Below are positions 53,060 through 63,914 of a stretch of DNA of 64,000 nt, one piece after another. The DNA lies in NCBI GenBank assembly GCA_011037195.1, contig JAAEAF010007798.1:1-64000 (forward strand), in the 5' to 3' direction. Below the pieces are notes generated by a model that had not been told where the DNA came from, did no database searches, and was given only the letters and a program-made list of their open reading frames with translations. The DNA comes from Triatoma infestans. Taxonomy: Eukaryota; Arthropoda; Insecta; Hemiptera; Reduviidae. Position numbers and translations under genes: made by a program. Numbering within the stretch: position 1 is the stretch's first letter; each line of letters opens with the position of its first letter.

Positions 53060-55000
53060 TTTTGTCACAAAAACGGGATTAAAAGAAGATTGCGTTGTAT
53101 TCCCTCTACTTTAGACATTATTTATTGATGATTTCTATGACTTCATGGAGGATGGCATTAGGATTGTTGGGTAAACTATTAGATGTCTAATTTTTGCGAA
53201 TGAAATAGTTTTGATGGCTGATCATCTAACAATCCTCCAAAATGTGATAAATAATTTGTCAGAATATTGTAGAACATAGAGAATCTCACACTTAATTTAA
53301 GCAAAAAATAATTGTGTTCAGAAATGGGGGAACGCTTGCAAGGAATGAAAGTTGGAAACGAATTGGGATTACATTGAAATAGTTAATAAATATAAGTATC
53401 TAGCCGTAAACATGATTCCTAAACGTTCATTCAAATTACATTTTAATGGCAAAGTAATTGCGGCATAATTTGGTATTCTTTGTACATCTGATAAAATTAT
53501 AAAAATAATCACATTCTTTATCAGCAAAATTTGAAACTTTTAATTCGGTCTCTATATCAATTGTCTGTTATGCTGCTCATATGGGAGGGTGTGTGTGGGG
53601 GGGGAGGTGATATGATTTGAAGTCATTGAAAATTGACAGTAATTTTTCATAAAAAAAAGTATTCTTTCTTCCCCGAAACACAACTAACTTTTTTTATTTA
53701 TTTTGAACCCGGTATATGGCCAACGATTGTTCATACACTTCAAGTCCAATTTATTTATATCCAGAAAGTTTTAGTGCTTCCAGATAATCGACTCCTAAGT
53801 ATTTTAGCACAAGAAATTATTATATAAAAAATCTGGTGGGATAGAATCACACAACTTTCTCTTACTCCAGTTCTCAGAATTGTAATTGAAAAATTTTCTA
53901 GTTAGTGCACCAAATTTAATGAAATTCATCGAAAACTGAAAACACTGTTCAGTAAAAGCGCACTTCTGGTGTACTAATTTTCTTGAAACACGGAATTTTG
54001 GCCATATATTTATTTCTAATTAATTTTGCTTGGATGATAGAATTGTATCATGAACTTATAATAGCACTTTAGAGAAAAACATGACCCCTCCCCTCCCCTA
54101 AAAGAGCCCTTAAATGAATTTTTTCAGAGAAATACATGTCTATATATTTAGTTTATATGAGATTTTTCAAGAAAATCTTCGGAGCCATTTTTGAGAAAAT
54201 TACAAAAAAGTAAAAAAATTAACTAGTAAAGTGGTACTTCCGGTTTCACGTTTGAACATTCTACGGTTTTTTATTTTTGTGCTATGCTGTTCACATACAT
54301 ACAGACACATACACGCACACACACACACACGCAGACCATTTTCTAAAAACTATTTTCTAAAATACGGATATTTCCGGTGAAAACTCGATTTGGAAAATTT
54401 GCACGATTACAATACTTCTTTCTTACTAGGAGTAAGAGATAGTAAAAAGATATTTTGGTATAAGGTATTTGAGGATTTGTGGCTCCAATTTAGCTGGGAT
54501 TTAATGATTATTTCAAAGAAGGGAAGAAAACTAATCTGGACATACTCCTCCAGTTTATAAAGAATGATTTTAAAAATAAAATGATAATAAAGGCACAAAA
54601 TTCGATCTTTTATTCCTTATATAAAGAAATTAGAAAGAATTTGCCGGAAACCATTCTGTTTCTAAAAAATAAATATCAAAATTTATTAACACTATAATGA
54701 AGCGAATATATAGTGAAATCATAATGGTAGCCGCCCTATCGAAAGGCAATGCTGTTTCATTACATTATAGAAATGATTTAGAGGACACATATCATTGTAT
54801 GGCTGTGTGTCCCATTTTAAAAGAGTATAGGGACAGTTTATTTAAGGAAGAAACACTTTCAAAGAATGAATTTATGATGCTTTTAGTGGTCAAGATTGGG
54901 AGGAACTATACAGATATCATTTAGCAGCCTTTAAATACGGTAAACTTCTCATTGAACAGTTTAATTATTAAGACATGAATCAATCACAAAAAAAGAAGTA
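53060..55000 (+). pseudogene. LINE reverse transcriptase to C-terminus, split by family X
   Basis: 53070-53420 reads, across frames, KEDCVVFPLLF, DDFYDFMEDGIRIVG, FANEIVLMADHLTILQNVIN (YADD decayed to FANE), NLSEYC, LNLS and NKYKYLAV. After the X insertion (53826-54440) it resumes with FWYKVFEDLW, then NKMIIKAQNSIFYSLYKEIR, SKGNAVSLHYRNDLEDTYHC and MAVCPILKEYRDSLF, where the His/Cys cluster marks the zinc-knuckle end near 54815. Same type as 9119-13110 and 5405-6215. Confidence 0.75.
53826..54440 (-). mobile_element. Family X, reverse copy inserted in a LINE
   Basis: Starts AAAAAATCTGG, then CACACAACTTTCTCTTACTC, and ends ACTAGGAGTAAGAGATAGTA. The two ends are inverted. Internal deletion makes it about 615 bp. 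(CA)n at 54315-54330. Its position inside ORF2 coding text fixes the family X boundaries to within a few bases. Confidence 0.8.
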
Positions 55001-55285
55001 CACTCGTACTTTACATCAAACTATGAGTTATTGCAACTACATGTAATAAAATGTATATTTCCTTTAACCTGCATTGTATGTTTTTATTTAATAAATTTAT
55101 AGGAGCGTACCTAAATAAAGGAACTCTGCAGACGGACGGAGGTTCATGCTTTGTGTTATTTATAAAAGAAGACTGAAAGTATACAAATATGTATTTTCAA
55201 TTTAATAAACTTATTATTATTTCTTTTTTCAAACCTCAATAATATACTGGATATGATATAATAATGTAAGGGATGAGACCGTGCA

Positions 55286-55623
55286 CATTATTATTAATTA
55301 TTCGTTTAAGAATTTTCGGACAATATGGCACATGTTTAACATAACTGCTTTCTGGAGGACCATATAATATTTCCGACCAATTTCAGGGTAGCAATACTTT
55401 CTTGCAATTCGTGGGGCACTATCACAGTTGCCGAGAGGATTATGGGTACTACTCGCTTAGCCTCCATTTCCCACAATCCCTTCACTTCAAACCCAAGCTC
55501 TGCAGACTTCCGCTTTTTTTCTGCCATTACTTGTAGGAGATTGTTGGTATTTGGACTTTTTGTTGTTATTATTATTATTAACTCATAGTTTTGTGGGCAC
55601 ATTTGGACATGATTGAGCGACAC
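55286..55623 (-). pseudogene. LINE C-terminal fragment (VVPI domain) with tail
   Basis: The 95-codon minus-strand frame reads SPNTNNLLQVMAEKKRKSAE, LGFEVKGLWEM and KRVVPIILSATVIVPHELQE. The ...NNL...EK...KY.EL..E...LW......VVPI(I/V)xxATGxVPxxL pattern ends many LINE ORF2 proteins. ATTATTATTAATTATT at 55286-55302 would be its (TAA)-type tail in reverse. The same region recurs at 63458-63709. 5' truncated and directly abutting peptide copy 2. Confidence 0.7.
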
Positions 55624-55641
55624 AATGTATAACGACTATTT

Positions 55642-55807
55642 TTACCTTAGTATCATATCCTCGGTTATTCTAATATAAGGCCCTCGTCCTCTCGAACGTG
55701 GTTGCGGATTTGTGCGCGGTCTTCCTCTGTATCCATAGATTTTTACTTTGAGTTAATAAAATCAAACTTAATAATACAATCTTGCTTATCAAAATATGAA
55801 TCTTCAT
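55642..55807 (-). pseudogene. Small secreted peptide, copy 2, one-base frameshift
   Basis: ATG 55807 gives MKIHILISKIVLLSLILLTQ, aligned to the copy 1 signal peptide but with Lys at residue 2 and 9. One extra A in the AAAAA run after the signal peptide breaks the frame. Downstream of it the other frame encodes a Pro/Arg/Gly-rich stretch, RGRPRTNPQPRSRGRGPYIR, and the same TEDMILR end before a GTAAAAATAG donor-like site. The mature part has diverged while the last 11 codons are almost unchanged. The 3' side is cut by a LINE fragment. The extra base could be a real mutation or a sequencing slip in a homopolymer. Confidence 0.6.
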
Positions 55808-55849
55808 GAATGCTGCCTTAGAAACTATGAAAGCACACTCAGCTATGAA

Positions 55850-56245
55850 GTAACTTTATTATACCGATTTTTGTTTTTTTATATCAATTTTGATTATCGA
55901 GTGTATAATAAAGTAATATTCGTATATTATTTATGGCCACTATATTATGGTTAGTTTGATTGGTGCAGATGTAGTTAATAGGTTTATGGCATTTCATTAA
56001 CTGTAGTAGTAATGATTTAGGTGAAATTTTTACTTATAACTTAGAATAAAAAATTTACTTGTAATTTAGATTTCAATATATATATATAGATTTTTTTTAT
56101 ATATAGAATTTTCAAATATCATTCTTAGATTATATTTGTTTGTGTTTTCATTTTTCTTCTAAACCAACACTCTAAATAAAACTTCGGCATTTCAGCCTCT
56201 ATAATTACAGTATCAAAAACTGATGTGAAAATTTTACAATGCCTA
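55850..56245 (-). promoter_or_regulatory. Promoter block of peptide copy 2
   Basis: Homologous to 51700-52020. TATA-like TATAAAAAAA at about 55876-55884 (minus strand) and CACCAATCAAAC near 55950. An A/T-rich insertion at 56040-56110 separates the distal box. Confidence 0.5.
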
Positions 56246-56249
56246 TGAG

Positions 56250-57263
56250 ATTAGTATATTACAAAACATAAAATCAGCCAAAGCAACAGGAATGAAGAAG
56301 AAACTATGAAATGGTGACGACAATTTCTCTGAGTAAAAATTGAACGGGAAAGCTTATAGTTAATCAGCGGAGCGAGAGGCTAAGTCTAACACAAATTATA
56401 AAGTTAGATTGAATAAAGACTAAGGAATCTACAAACATGATGTATCCACAAAGACATAAAGTAGTAGCTGTTAAAGTTAGATCCCCAGTTAGACTGACAG
56501 TTTCAAAAAAAAACAACAAAAAAATGTGGATAGGAAGATATATCAAAGTTTCATAGGAAACTCTGTCTGCTATTATGTATCAAACAATGAATAATAATAA
56601 TGTTAATTTAGTAAGAAATAAAAATATATTTCCCACTTTTTTATTTTGAAACCAGTCCTATTATTGACCCTCGGCCTCTCCCATCTCATTCCATTATTTT
56701 TATTACAGACTTAATATACTATAAGTGATAAAGCAGAAATATATTCATCTGAATTAAAGCTTCTTCCGTTAGTGATAGAAACGTACACAAATTTTTGTAG
56801 AATGTGAATTACTATTGTTTACTAGTACGAACCTATTGTTATTAGTTATGGTGTGTAATAATTTAGACACATTCATTTAGGCCACATTAAAATATGCACT
56901 TCTAACAGAAAGCATTTTTGAGAATAATATAATGAGATGATTGCATGGCGTCTATGTTTTTTTCTGCATTAGCGTGAAAATCTCGCCAGCCTCTGGAAAA
57001 CTCTTTTGTACATTCGGTTTTCAGATGTATTTTGAATATTAAATGATGTTCGATATATAATTATAATTTATTAGTAAAAAGTATTTTTAAGAAGTAATTA
57101 GTAGATATGTAATATTTTTAAAAATGTTTCGCCATTATATTTGTTTATTGTTTATTTCAACATAAAATAGCTTAATATTTTTATTATAAGAGGATAATTA
57201 TCAATAGAATCCCCTTTAAAATATTTAAGTACTTTTCAAGCCAGTTGTATTATTTAATTATAA
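56250..57263. other. AT-rich DNA, no gene
   Basis: Short frames only. A CCCTCGGCCTCTCCC at 56669 recalls the GRGP-coding stretch of the peptide genes, but without flanking similarity. Confidence 0.45.
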
Positions 57264-57500
57264 AACCCTGTGGCGCAACAGCCCATGAAGGGCCCCAAGA
57301 CTTGCCAGACAGCGATTTGATTAGGGGGGCGTGTGGGCGTAAGCCCTTTTAGTTCCCACTTTCGCTACCTAGGGCGCTACTAACTGTAGCTTCCCACTGT
57401 TAATCACGATGCTAGGTCAACACCGAACTTGCCCTCACGGGAATCGAACCCTGAATTTTCGCACGAAAGGCAAGTGCACTACACACTAGAGCAACGCGTG
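57264..57500 (-). repeat. tRNA-derived SINE, family 1, reverse
   Basis: Minus strand: GCGTTGCTCTAGTGTGTAGT head, GGTTCGATTCCCGTGAGGGC box B, then the family body to GGGCTGTTGCGCCACAGG. Full length. Confidence 0.85.
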
Positions 57501-57589
57501 AGAACATTATTGAGTTACAGATTTCCTAAGAAAAATGTCCAATTTTTTAAGTGGTTATTGCACTATTTCTCAATAGCTAATATTATTTA

Positions 57590-58074
57590 TTTGAGCCTGC
57601 CATTATAGAGGCTCAAATGTAAAAATTTTTAATAGAGTTTAGATATAAAAGAAAAAAATAAATACATAAAGAAATATATTACAAAAAAAAAAAAATTAAA
57701 TTCTGATCACATTATAAATTATACCAATTAAATAAATACTGCCTTAGTTAATAAAGTGCAATAAAACTAATTGAATTGCATTTGTAACAATCAAATTATC
57801 CATAATATACTGGCCATAAATAAAATAATATTACTTTATTATCCATTTGATAATTAAAATTAGTATAAAATAACCATTAGTGAAATATTATAACTTCATA
57901 GCTGAGTGTTCTTTCATAGTTTCTGGGAAAGTATGAAACATTAGGTTTCATGTTTTGATAAGCGTAATTGTATCAAGTCTTTAGAGACCGTCTGGTCGAT
58001 GTGCAAAGCCCCAACCAAAACCTTTGCCATATACATACCGGCCACCAAAGGCAAGACCGAACATGGACACGTAA
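57590..58074 (+). pseudogene. Small secreted peptide, copy 3, inverted and decayed
   Basis: Opposite orientation to copies 1 and 2. The promoter block (57590-57900) has TATAAAA at 57864, and the leader is CTTCATAGCTGAGTGTTCTT. The start codon has become ATT (57940). The same frame continues IRFHVLISVIV, then a deletion of much of the hydrophobic core and a TAG, then in frame CAKPQPKPLPYTYRPPKARP and NMDT, ending TAA at 58072 within a CAC|GTAAGG donor. The Pro-rich text is the clearest likeness to insect proline-rich antimicrobial peptides in this family. Loss of the start codon and the stop make it non-functional unless another start is used. Confidence 0.55.
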
Positions 58075-58384
58075 GGATTAACTGAATAAACGAACGGTAC
58101 CAGCATAAAGGTATATTATATACTTTAACAATTTTGTGTGAAAATAGTTATCTATACAAAGATATTATAAAGTACCAATTTTTGCATAATCGCATACAAT
58201 TTTCGCCCACATAAGTATAACCGTGTTTATTTTCATTTCAAGTTAAATATAGTTAATTACATTATTTATTTATATTTATTCTTGTAATATATCACAGCAA
58301 ATAAAATGAATATAAAGTTGGCAACACTGTAACTTTTTTTTTTTTTTGCTTAATATTAGAGATCAAATAATCAGTTTTTACATA
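58075..58384. other. AT-rich DNA, no gene
   Basis: T run near 58327-58340. Nothing else recognised. Confidence 0.5.
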
Positions 58385-59360
58385 CTCTTACAATTAGTTA
58401 GTGAGAGGGGAAGTATTGCTATCGTGCCAGATTTTCGAAATTCCGTTTTCACCGGAAATATACGCTTTGAAGTTAAGTGGATTTTAGAATACGGTCTGTA
58501 TGTGTGTGTGTATGTGTGTGTTTCTGTTTGTCTGTGAACAGTATATCTCAAAAAACGAAAAGTGACAGTAATCTCAAACTTTTGGCACTAACCACCTCAT
58601 CAGACACGAAGATTTCGGGCAAAATCCATCAACGAAAGTGCCATTTTAAGGGAATAGGGTTTTCAGTTTTTGTGATTTAAAAGAAAAAATGGTTCAAACG
58701 AATTTCTTTAAATTTGTGATATTAACTTCATATATAAAGTGCTCTACAACTTTTATTCATTTAAAGGAACATTTGGAGGAGGAATGGAGTTATGGTTTTC
58801 TTTAAAGTTCCATTTCATTTTATTACAAAATTTGTTTCATCTCAATACTAAATTAGAATTATATATTTTTTCGAAATACCGAGGTTGAAAAACGTTGGGT
58901 GCCTGGAAATGCGTTCTACTGAAAGTAGTTTTCAGTTTTCTGCTATTTTCTCTAAAACGGCTACAACGATTATTTTTTTTTAAAACATTAATATTAACTA
59001 CACACTTAATGAGCTGCAACTTTTAATTGAAACATTTCTCCGGGGAAATTTATTTAAGGGGACTTTTAGACGAGGAATGGGATTATGTATTCCTCTAATG
59101 TGCCATTTCCGTTCATTTTACAACTCTGTCAACTAAATAATATTAATTAGATTTACATAATTTGTCATTGTCCCCAATTTGAATTGATTGACCGGAAGTA
59201 TGACTTTATTGAATAGGTTTTTTTCCGCTTTTTGTGATTTTCTCCATAAAAATGCCGATGGTTTTAAACACTAATAAGTACTGTAAGTGTGGAAGAAAAT
59301 TTGCCATTTCGCAGTAAGAGAAAGTCGTGTGAGTGTTTCACATCAGATTTTTTTTTTGTA
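58385..59360 (+). mobile_element. Family X, near-complete but diverged
   Basis: Opens TTAGTGAGAGGGGAAGTATT and closes GCAGTAAGAGAAAGTCGTGT with the hairpin tail and a T run. (TG)n-like stretch at 58500-58519. The internal segment order matches 32765-33722. Confidence 0.75.
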
Positions 59361-59750
59361 ATACGTTTTTTGAAATTTTTTTTTTTTTTGTGTGTCGCAT
59401 TACTAAACTAAGGATTTTGTTTTTATTTCACATCATAATAAACTGAAATATTTTGTTATTTTTTATTGGCAATTTATTAAAAAAACAAAACAAAAAAAAT
59501 AGCGATTAGGTAGAAACAAAAAAATACTCTGGTGTCAAAAACTCAAACAATTCTTTTACAATTTTCACAAGGGTACAATTCTGACAGTTGAAAATTTTTA
59601 CTAAATCTATTCTAATCCTTTTATGTCTTGCCAAATGTTGAAATTGATGGTGGTAGACGACATTTAAAAGAAAGTCATAACTTGTCTCTCAACTCCCCGC
59701 GAAATTACTGTCCCGTCCCCCCCTCAAACCCAACCAAAGTTTATAAATTT
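59361..59750. other. Spacer between two family X copies
   Basis: AT-rich. A CT/C-rich patch sits near 59690-59740. No gene. Confidence 0.5.
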
Positions 59751-59751
59751 T

Positions 59752-60765
59752 TACTTTTTCTTACTCTTAGTAAGAGAAAGTATTGTAATCGTGTCAAATT
59801 TACGATATTTAGTTTTCACAGGAAATATCCGTTTTGAGGTCCCCTGAGTCCAAAAAAAGGTTTTTAGCAAATGGTGTGTGTGTGTTTTTAGGTATGTATG
59901 TGAACAGCTTAGCTCAAAAACGAAAAATCGCAGAAAGTACAAACTTGATATTCCGTTTAGGTATCACTATGGAAACTGACAGTAGGTCAGCGGTCAAAGT
60001 TCCTCCTAACCGGAAGTACCACTTTACTAAGTGGGTTTTTCATTTTTTTGCAATTATCTCCAAAATGGCTCCAACGATTTTCTTTAAACTTGTAATATCA
60101 CCTATTCATATAATGGTCTACAATTTTTATTTGAAACATTTGTCCGAGAAAATGCATTTAAGGGCCCGTTTTTAGGGAAGGGAGCTGTGTAACTTAACTT
60201 CTAAAGTGCTATTTTATTACACAATTCTATCAGCTAAATAATATTAATTAGAATTAAATATGTTGTTGAAATTTCGAGTTTGAAGAAAATCAGAAAATCG
60301 GAAGTACGTTTTTTACTGAAAAGTATTTTTCAGTTTTCTGGTATTTTTTTTACTTTCTTGCAATTTTCTCAAAAATGGCTCCGACAAACTTGTTATATCA
60401 ACTACACATACAAAGATCTACAACTTTTATTTAAAACATTTCTCTGAAAAAATTTATTTTAGAGCACTTTTGGGGGAGGGATAGGGTTATGTTTTTCTCT
60501 AAAGTGCTATCATAGTTGATTATACAATTCTACCATCCAAAAAAAAAATTAATTAGAAATAAATAAATGGCCAAAATTCCAAGTTTGAAGAAAATTAGTA
60601 AACCGGAAGTGCGCTTTTACTGAACATTTTATTCAGTTTTCGACGAACTCCAAGGAATTTCATCCAATTGGGTACACAAACTATAAAAATTTATCAATTA
60701 GGTACAATTTTGAAAACTGGAGTAAGAGAAAGTTGTGTGAGTGTTTCACACCAGATTTTTTTTTT
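59752..60765 (+). mobile_element. Family X, best full-length copy
   Basis: Opens ACTTTTTCTTACTCTTAGTA and closes GGAGTAAGAGAAAGTTGTGT plus GAGTGTTTCACACCAGATTT. About 1.0 kb. Repeats of the internal module (CCGGAAG ... CAATTTTCTCAAAAATGGCT ... GGGGGAGGG) occur two to three times within it, so the element is itself built from a tandem module of about 300 bp. No open frame longer than 113 codons, and none conserved between copies. Confidence 0.8.
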
Positions 60766-61190
60766 TAATACAAGTAATACAGGCATGGAAAAAATTCCGT
60801 CTGCCGGATGTCGATTCACAGAACGGAAATATACAAACACAAGAACAAAAAAAAAAAAAAAAAAGCATGAACAATAATTCGAAAAAGAAACAAAAATAAA
60901 GTTTTACTTATATAGATAAATTTATGTACTGTATATAGTATGCTTAGTCCCAGAATTAAACAGCATAATTTAGGAATCCATTTTTTCTGTCAGAATAAAA
61001 AAAAAATAATGTTAACTGCATTTGGATGTTTGGGGATGAAAAAGGTTAATTGCAGAATTTACTCAAAAGCACACAAGTACTCACAAACTTTTTCACATTT
61101 TTCTCCACGAAAACAGTAAACTTTACGAATAATAAATATTCAAATAAATGTTTTAGAAGTGAGAATGGAAAAAAATATAATGACCTCAGA
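60766..61190. other. AT-rich DNA, no gene
   Basis: Poly(A) run near 60846-60865. Nothing else. Confidence 0.5.
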
Positions 61191-61276
61191 ATAATAATCT
61201 TTTGTTGTTGCGGTTGGTTCCGCAGAGCTGGAAAGCATCAGAGACATTTTCCGTGGTAGCCTGCTTCATTTTGTGG

Positions 61277-61318
61277 TCATCGACCGGTTTCGGGCGTTCG
61301 CCCATCTTCAGGAGCAAA
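61277..61318 (-). ncRNA. Hammerhead ribozyme, family A
   Basis: Minus strand: CTGAAGA, GGGCGAACGCCC, GAAA, CCGGTC, GATG. The core is intact, but stem I on the 5' side reads GCTC and pairs poorly with GATG. Confidence 0.65.
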
Positions 61319-61360
61319 TTGCTTTGTGCAAGTCTGTGTTGTCACACTGTCTGAAAAACG

Positions 61361-61400
61361 CATCTTGAAGATGGGCGAACGCCCGAAACGGTCGATGACC
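61361..61400 (+). ncRNA. Hammerhead motif, family A, damaged arm
   Basis: TTGAAGA in place of CTGAAGA and one C missing in stem III (GAAACGGTC). Predicted inactive or weak. Confidence 0.6.
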
Positions 61401-61639
61401 ACAAAATGAACAGGCTACCACGGAAAATGTCTCTGATAACAATCTTTTGCCGTTCAAATAATAAACGGCTTAAAACTTTACCTGGACAATTGAATTTAGC
61501 AAAGATTTTATATATTTTTTTGCAATTTTTAATAATTTATCGATTCTCCAGCAATGATTTAATCAGGATATCTTGTAAGAAGTTATTACAATAAATTGAA
61601 ATTCGTTTGAAAATTAAGCAAAAAAAAAAAAAAAAAATT

Positions 61640-62420
61640 GAATTGATATGAATTACCACATTTAGGAGACAGCTGGTCAAAATATCTCCATCCAACTCGA
61701 AGATCAGCTTGAAGCCACTCACCAAACGGCTGTTTTACCGTTCTCGATTTCTTCTTTAAGAGTTGAACTTTTATGGGTTCCCTATAAATATAAATAATAT
61801 TTCGAGCAAGTTCAGCTTTTAGCTGACTAAGAACAAGCGATATATGGAGCTGCCCCATTAAAACTATTTTTCATTGGCCAACTTCTGAGGTCACATTCTT
61901 AGTGGGCGGAGAAACCGAACCGTCCTTGTGTATCCACTTATCTCTTCTCAAATCATGTGGAGCTCTACCTTTTTAGAAGTGTTATTCTATGGAGTACTGG
62001 AGAAAATTGCAGCCAATGAAATGTCTGTATATTAAACAAATCCCAGATTCCGGAAAAATTCATGTTGGAATCTAAATTCACTAGGCGCCTTGGGATTTTG
62101 TTAAACCCCTTGTATTAAAAATTACTTTCCATATAAAAGTGACCTCATCCATCCACAGCACTATCCTGCAAATATCAGGTTGATCTTCAGACATCACAAA
62201 GGAAACGCATTGCACTTTTTTGCAAAATAATGTTCTCCAAGCCGTATTTTTAGGGATACTCAACTGTGGCGCAGTCTTTCTTATGTTAATGGAGGTATAA
62301 ACATTAAAAATGTTGAATAACAGTTTTGGTCTTCTGAATTTACCCGGAACGCTAACAAAGATCTATAAAGTCTGCTTTCCAGACTAAGACTTCCTGTTTG
62401 TGTGGAGCGTGTAAAAGCAC
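61640..62420 (-). pseudogene. Tc1/mariner-like transposase remnant
   Basis: Minus strand from about 62285: RKTAPQLSIPKNTAWRTLFC (helix-turn-helix DNA-binding end, IPKxTVxR), then DQPDICRIVLWMDEVTF, where DE is the first catalytic Asp-Glu pair of the IS630/Tc1/mariner class, and NTRG. Near 61860, NGAAPYIACS stands where QDGAPPHxAL is expected (second Asp lost). A further frame 61586-61858 ends DLRVGWRYFDQLSPKCGN. The last catalytic Asp is not recognisable. Terminal repeats not found. Confidence 0.5.
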
Positions 62421-62689
62421 TGGAAAATATTCTTCGATGCTCTGTTCATCGATTGGGAATACTTATATTATTTGTTGTGGTGGTATTCTTGAACCACCAC
62501 ATTCCTTATTCTTGAACAAGGACACTTGTTCTTCGCAAAAATCAGATTCAAAAATTGCCAGCATACTACGTGTTAGTAAATTTTTGGAGCAGATGCTCTC
62601 CAAACAAAGCAAATGATTAACTAAATAGTATTAAAAGTTAAGAGTATCAATAAATAATAATAATGATAATAATAATAATAATACTTTGA
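62421..62689. other. Unassigned; may include the 5' part of the transposase remnant
   Basis: (AAT)n near 62650-62680. No defensible motif. Confidence 0.35.
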
Positions 62690-62905
62690 TCCATACTCCC
62701 CTCGTCGACATGATCGATGAAGTAAGATATGTGGTATTATGTCGTTAACTGTCGGCTCCTTCATGCCTTGCTAGACAAGGCATTGATTTGGATGCCACAA
62801 GGGTAGAAATGTACCATCTCGGCTCGTGCGGACCGACTTAAGAATGGAAATTAGCTGAGGGGCGCTAATGACCACAGAAGTTGATGCGCCAAAAAAACAA
62901 AATAC
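62690..62905 (+). mobile_element. 3' part of the poly(A) retroposon
   Basis: CCCCTCGTCGACATGATCGA, then GGGGCGCTAATGACCACAGA and GATGCGCC followed by an A-rich tail. Same 3' end as the inverted insert at 42773-43476. Confidence 0.7.
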
Positions 62906-62924
62906 TCCTTATTATAGATATTGA

Positions 62925-63260
62925 AATGTGATTGATGTTGTGTTGAGTTTGTAGTAGCACGAGCGGTTTAGTAAAAGGGCTTGTTAGTACAATGTTTAAG
63001 AGAAAAGTAATAAGAATAATTAAGAAAGTAGTCACCACAGCTAGCAATAAATATATTCTTTCAAAATAATAACTATAAGTTATTTGATATTATAAATTTG
63101 TTAATATATAGTGAAACAGCTACTGATTTTTAGAGAACGATTCCTGAAGCAAGTGTTCTGACTTGGGAAGCAGAATGCAGACTGTATTTTTTGAAAGCAG
63201 AAGGCGGATTGTCTGATGGAATGCTCTCTCTAGCGGGGGATTTTCTTTTACAAAAGAGTT
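62925..63260 (+). repeat. Dispersed repeat, partner of 13705-14075
   Basis: See 13705-14075. Here the last part reads GCAAGTGTTCTGACTTGGG and ATGCTCTCTCTAGCGGGGG. Confidence 0.55.
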
Positions 63261-63457
63261 GGCATAACGGGTTTTTGTGCCTTTGTTTTTCTAATAGCAA
63301 TGACCCCAAATTACAGTACCTGACTCTATTGACTGCACTAAGATACATTTAAAATATTACCAAAATACTATTTTTGATACTATAAAATATTCTAATCTCT
63401 AAACTATTTTTCAAAACTATTATTTTCTTTTATTTCTTTCTTCCACTACAATATAAA

Positions 63458-63709
63458 CCCCCTGAATTTCGATCTGACATTGTTGTTCAAGATCTGGCAA
63501 CGAAGACCGCTAGAATAGTTGATGTAGCGATCCCCTTGAACGACAATTTGCAAAAAATAAATGCACGGGGAGAAAATCAGAGAATACAAGAACTGGGTAT
63601 TGAATTGAAACAGATGTAAAGGCTGGAGGTCCACTCAATCGTCATCTCGGTGAATGGCTTAGTGCCTAAAGCTACTGTAGATGACGTAAAAGCTCTCGAG
63701 AAACAATAA
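63458..63709 (+). pseudogene. LINE C-terminal fragment (VxPI-type domain), TAA tail
   Basis: 84 codons with one internal stop: PPEFRSDIVVQDLATKTARI, VDVAIPLNDNLQKINARGEN, ELGIELKQM, then SIVISVNGLVPKATVDDVKA and LEKQ, stop. A (TAA)n tail follows at 63707-63727. It matches the fragment at 55318-55623 position by position and extends it on the N-terminal side. Confidence 0.7.
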
Positions 63710-63849
63710 ATAATAATAATAATAATAAAAACAATATTTACATTTTGCATTACAATGTTCAAATTCATCAAAAATGTTTTAATTTTAGAAATCCTTACGG
63801 AACCACATATTAGTTGATTGTCACGTGCCCAAATAAATACTGAACAATT

Positions 63850-63865
63850 TACATTGAACTGTTCT

Positions 63866-63914
<49 letters not shown>

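Larger units (their letters stand above)
61191..61449. mobile_element. Palindromic hammerhead element, family A, 14-bp duplication
   Basis: ATAATAATCTTTTG at 61191-61204 and ATAACAATCTTTTG at 61436-61449 differ at one base. The element starts TTGTTGCGGTTGGTTCCGCA and ends AAAATGTCTCTG. It is shorter than 49063-49361 because the centre is deleted. Confidence 0.85.

Noticed and set aside
56664..56690. Possible fourth peptide-gene fragment (CCCTCGGCCTCTCCC)
   Set aside because: Only about 15 bases agree and no flanking homology to the other copies is visible.
57986..58105. Minus-strand 38-codon Gly-rich frame (FGGRYVYGKGFGWGFAHRP) starting ATG 58105
   Set aside because: It is antisense to the in-frame Pro-rich tail of peptide copy 3, which is supported by signal-peptide and promoter homology. 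Pro codons (CCN) on one strand read as Gly (GGN) on the other, so this is a shadow.
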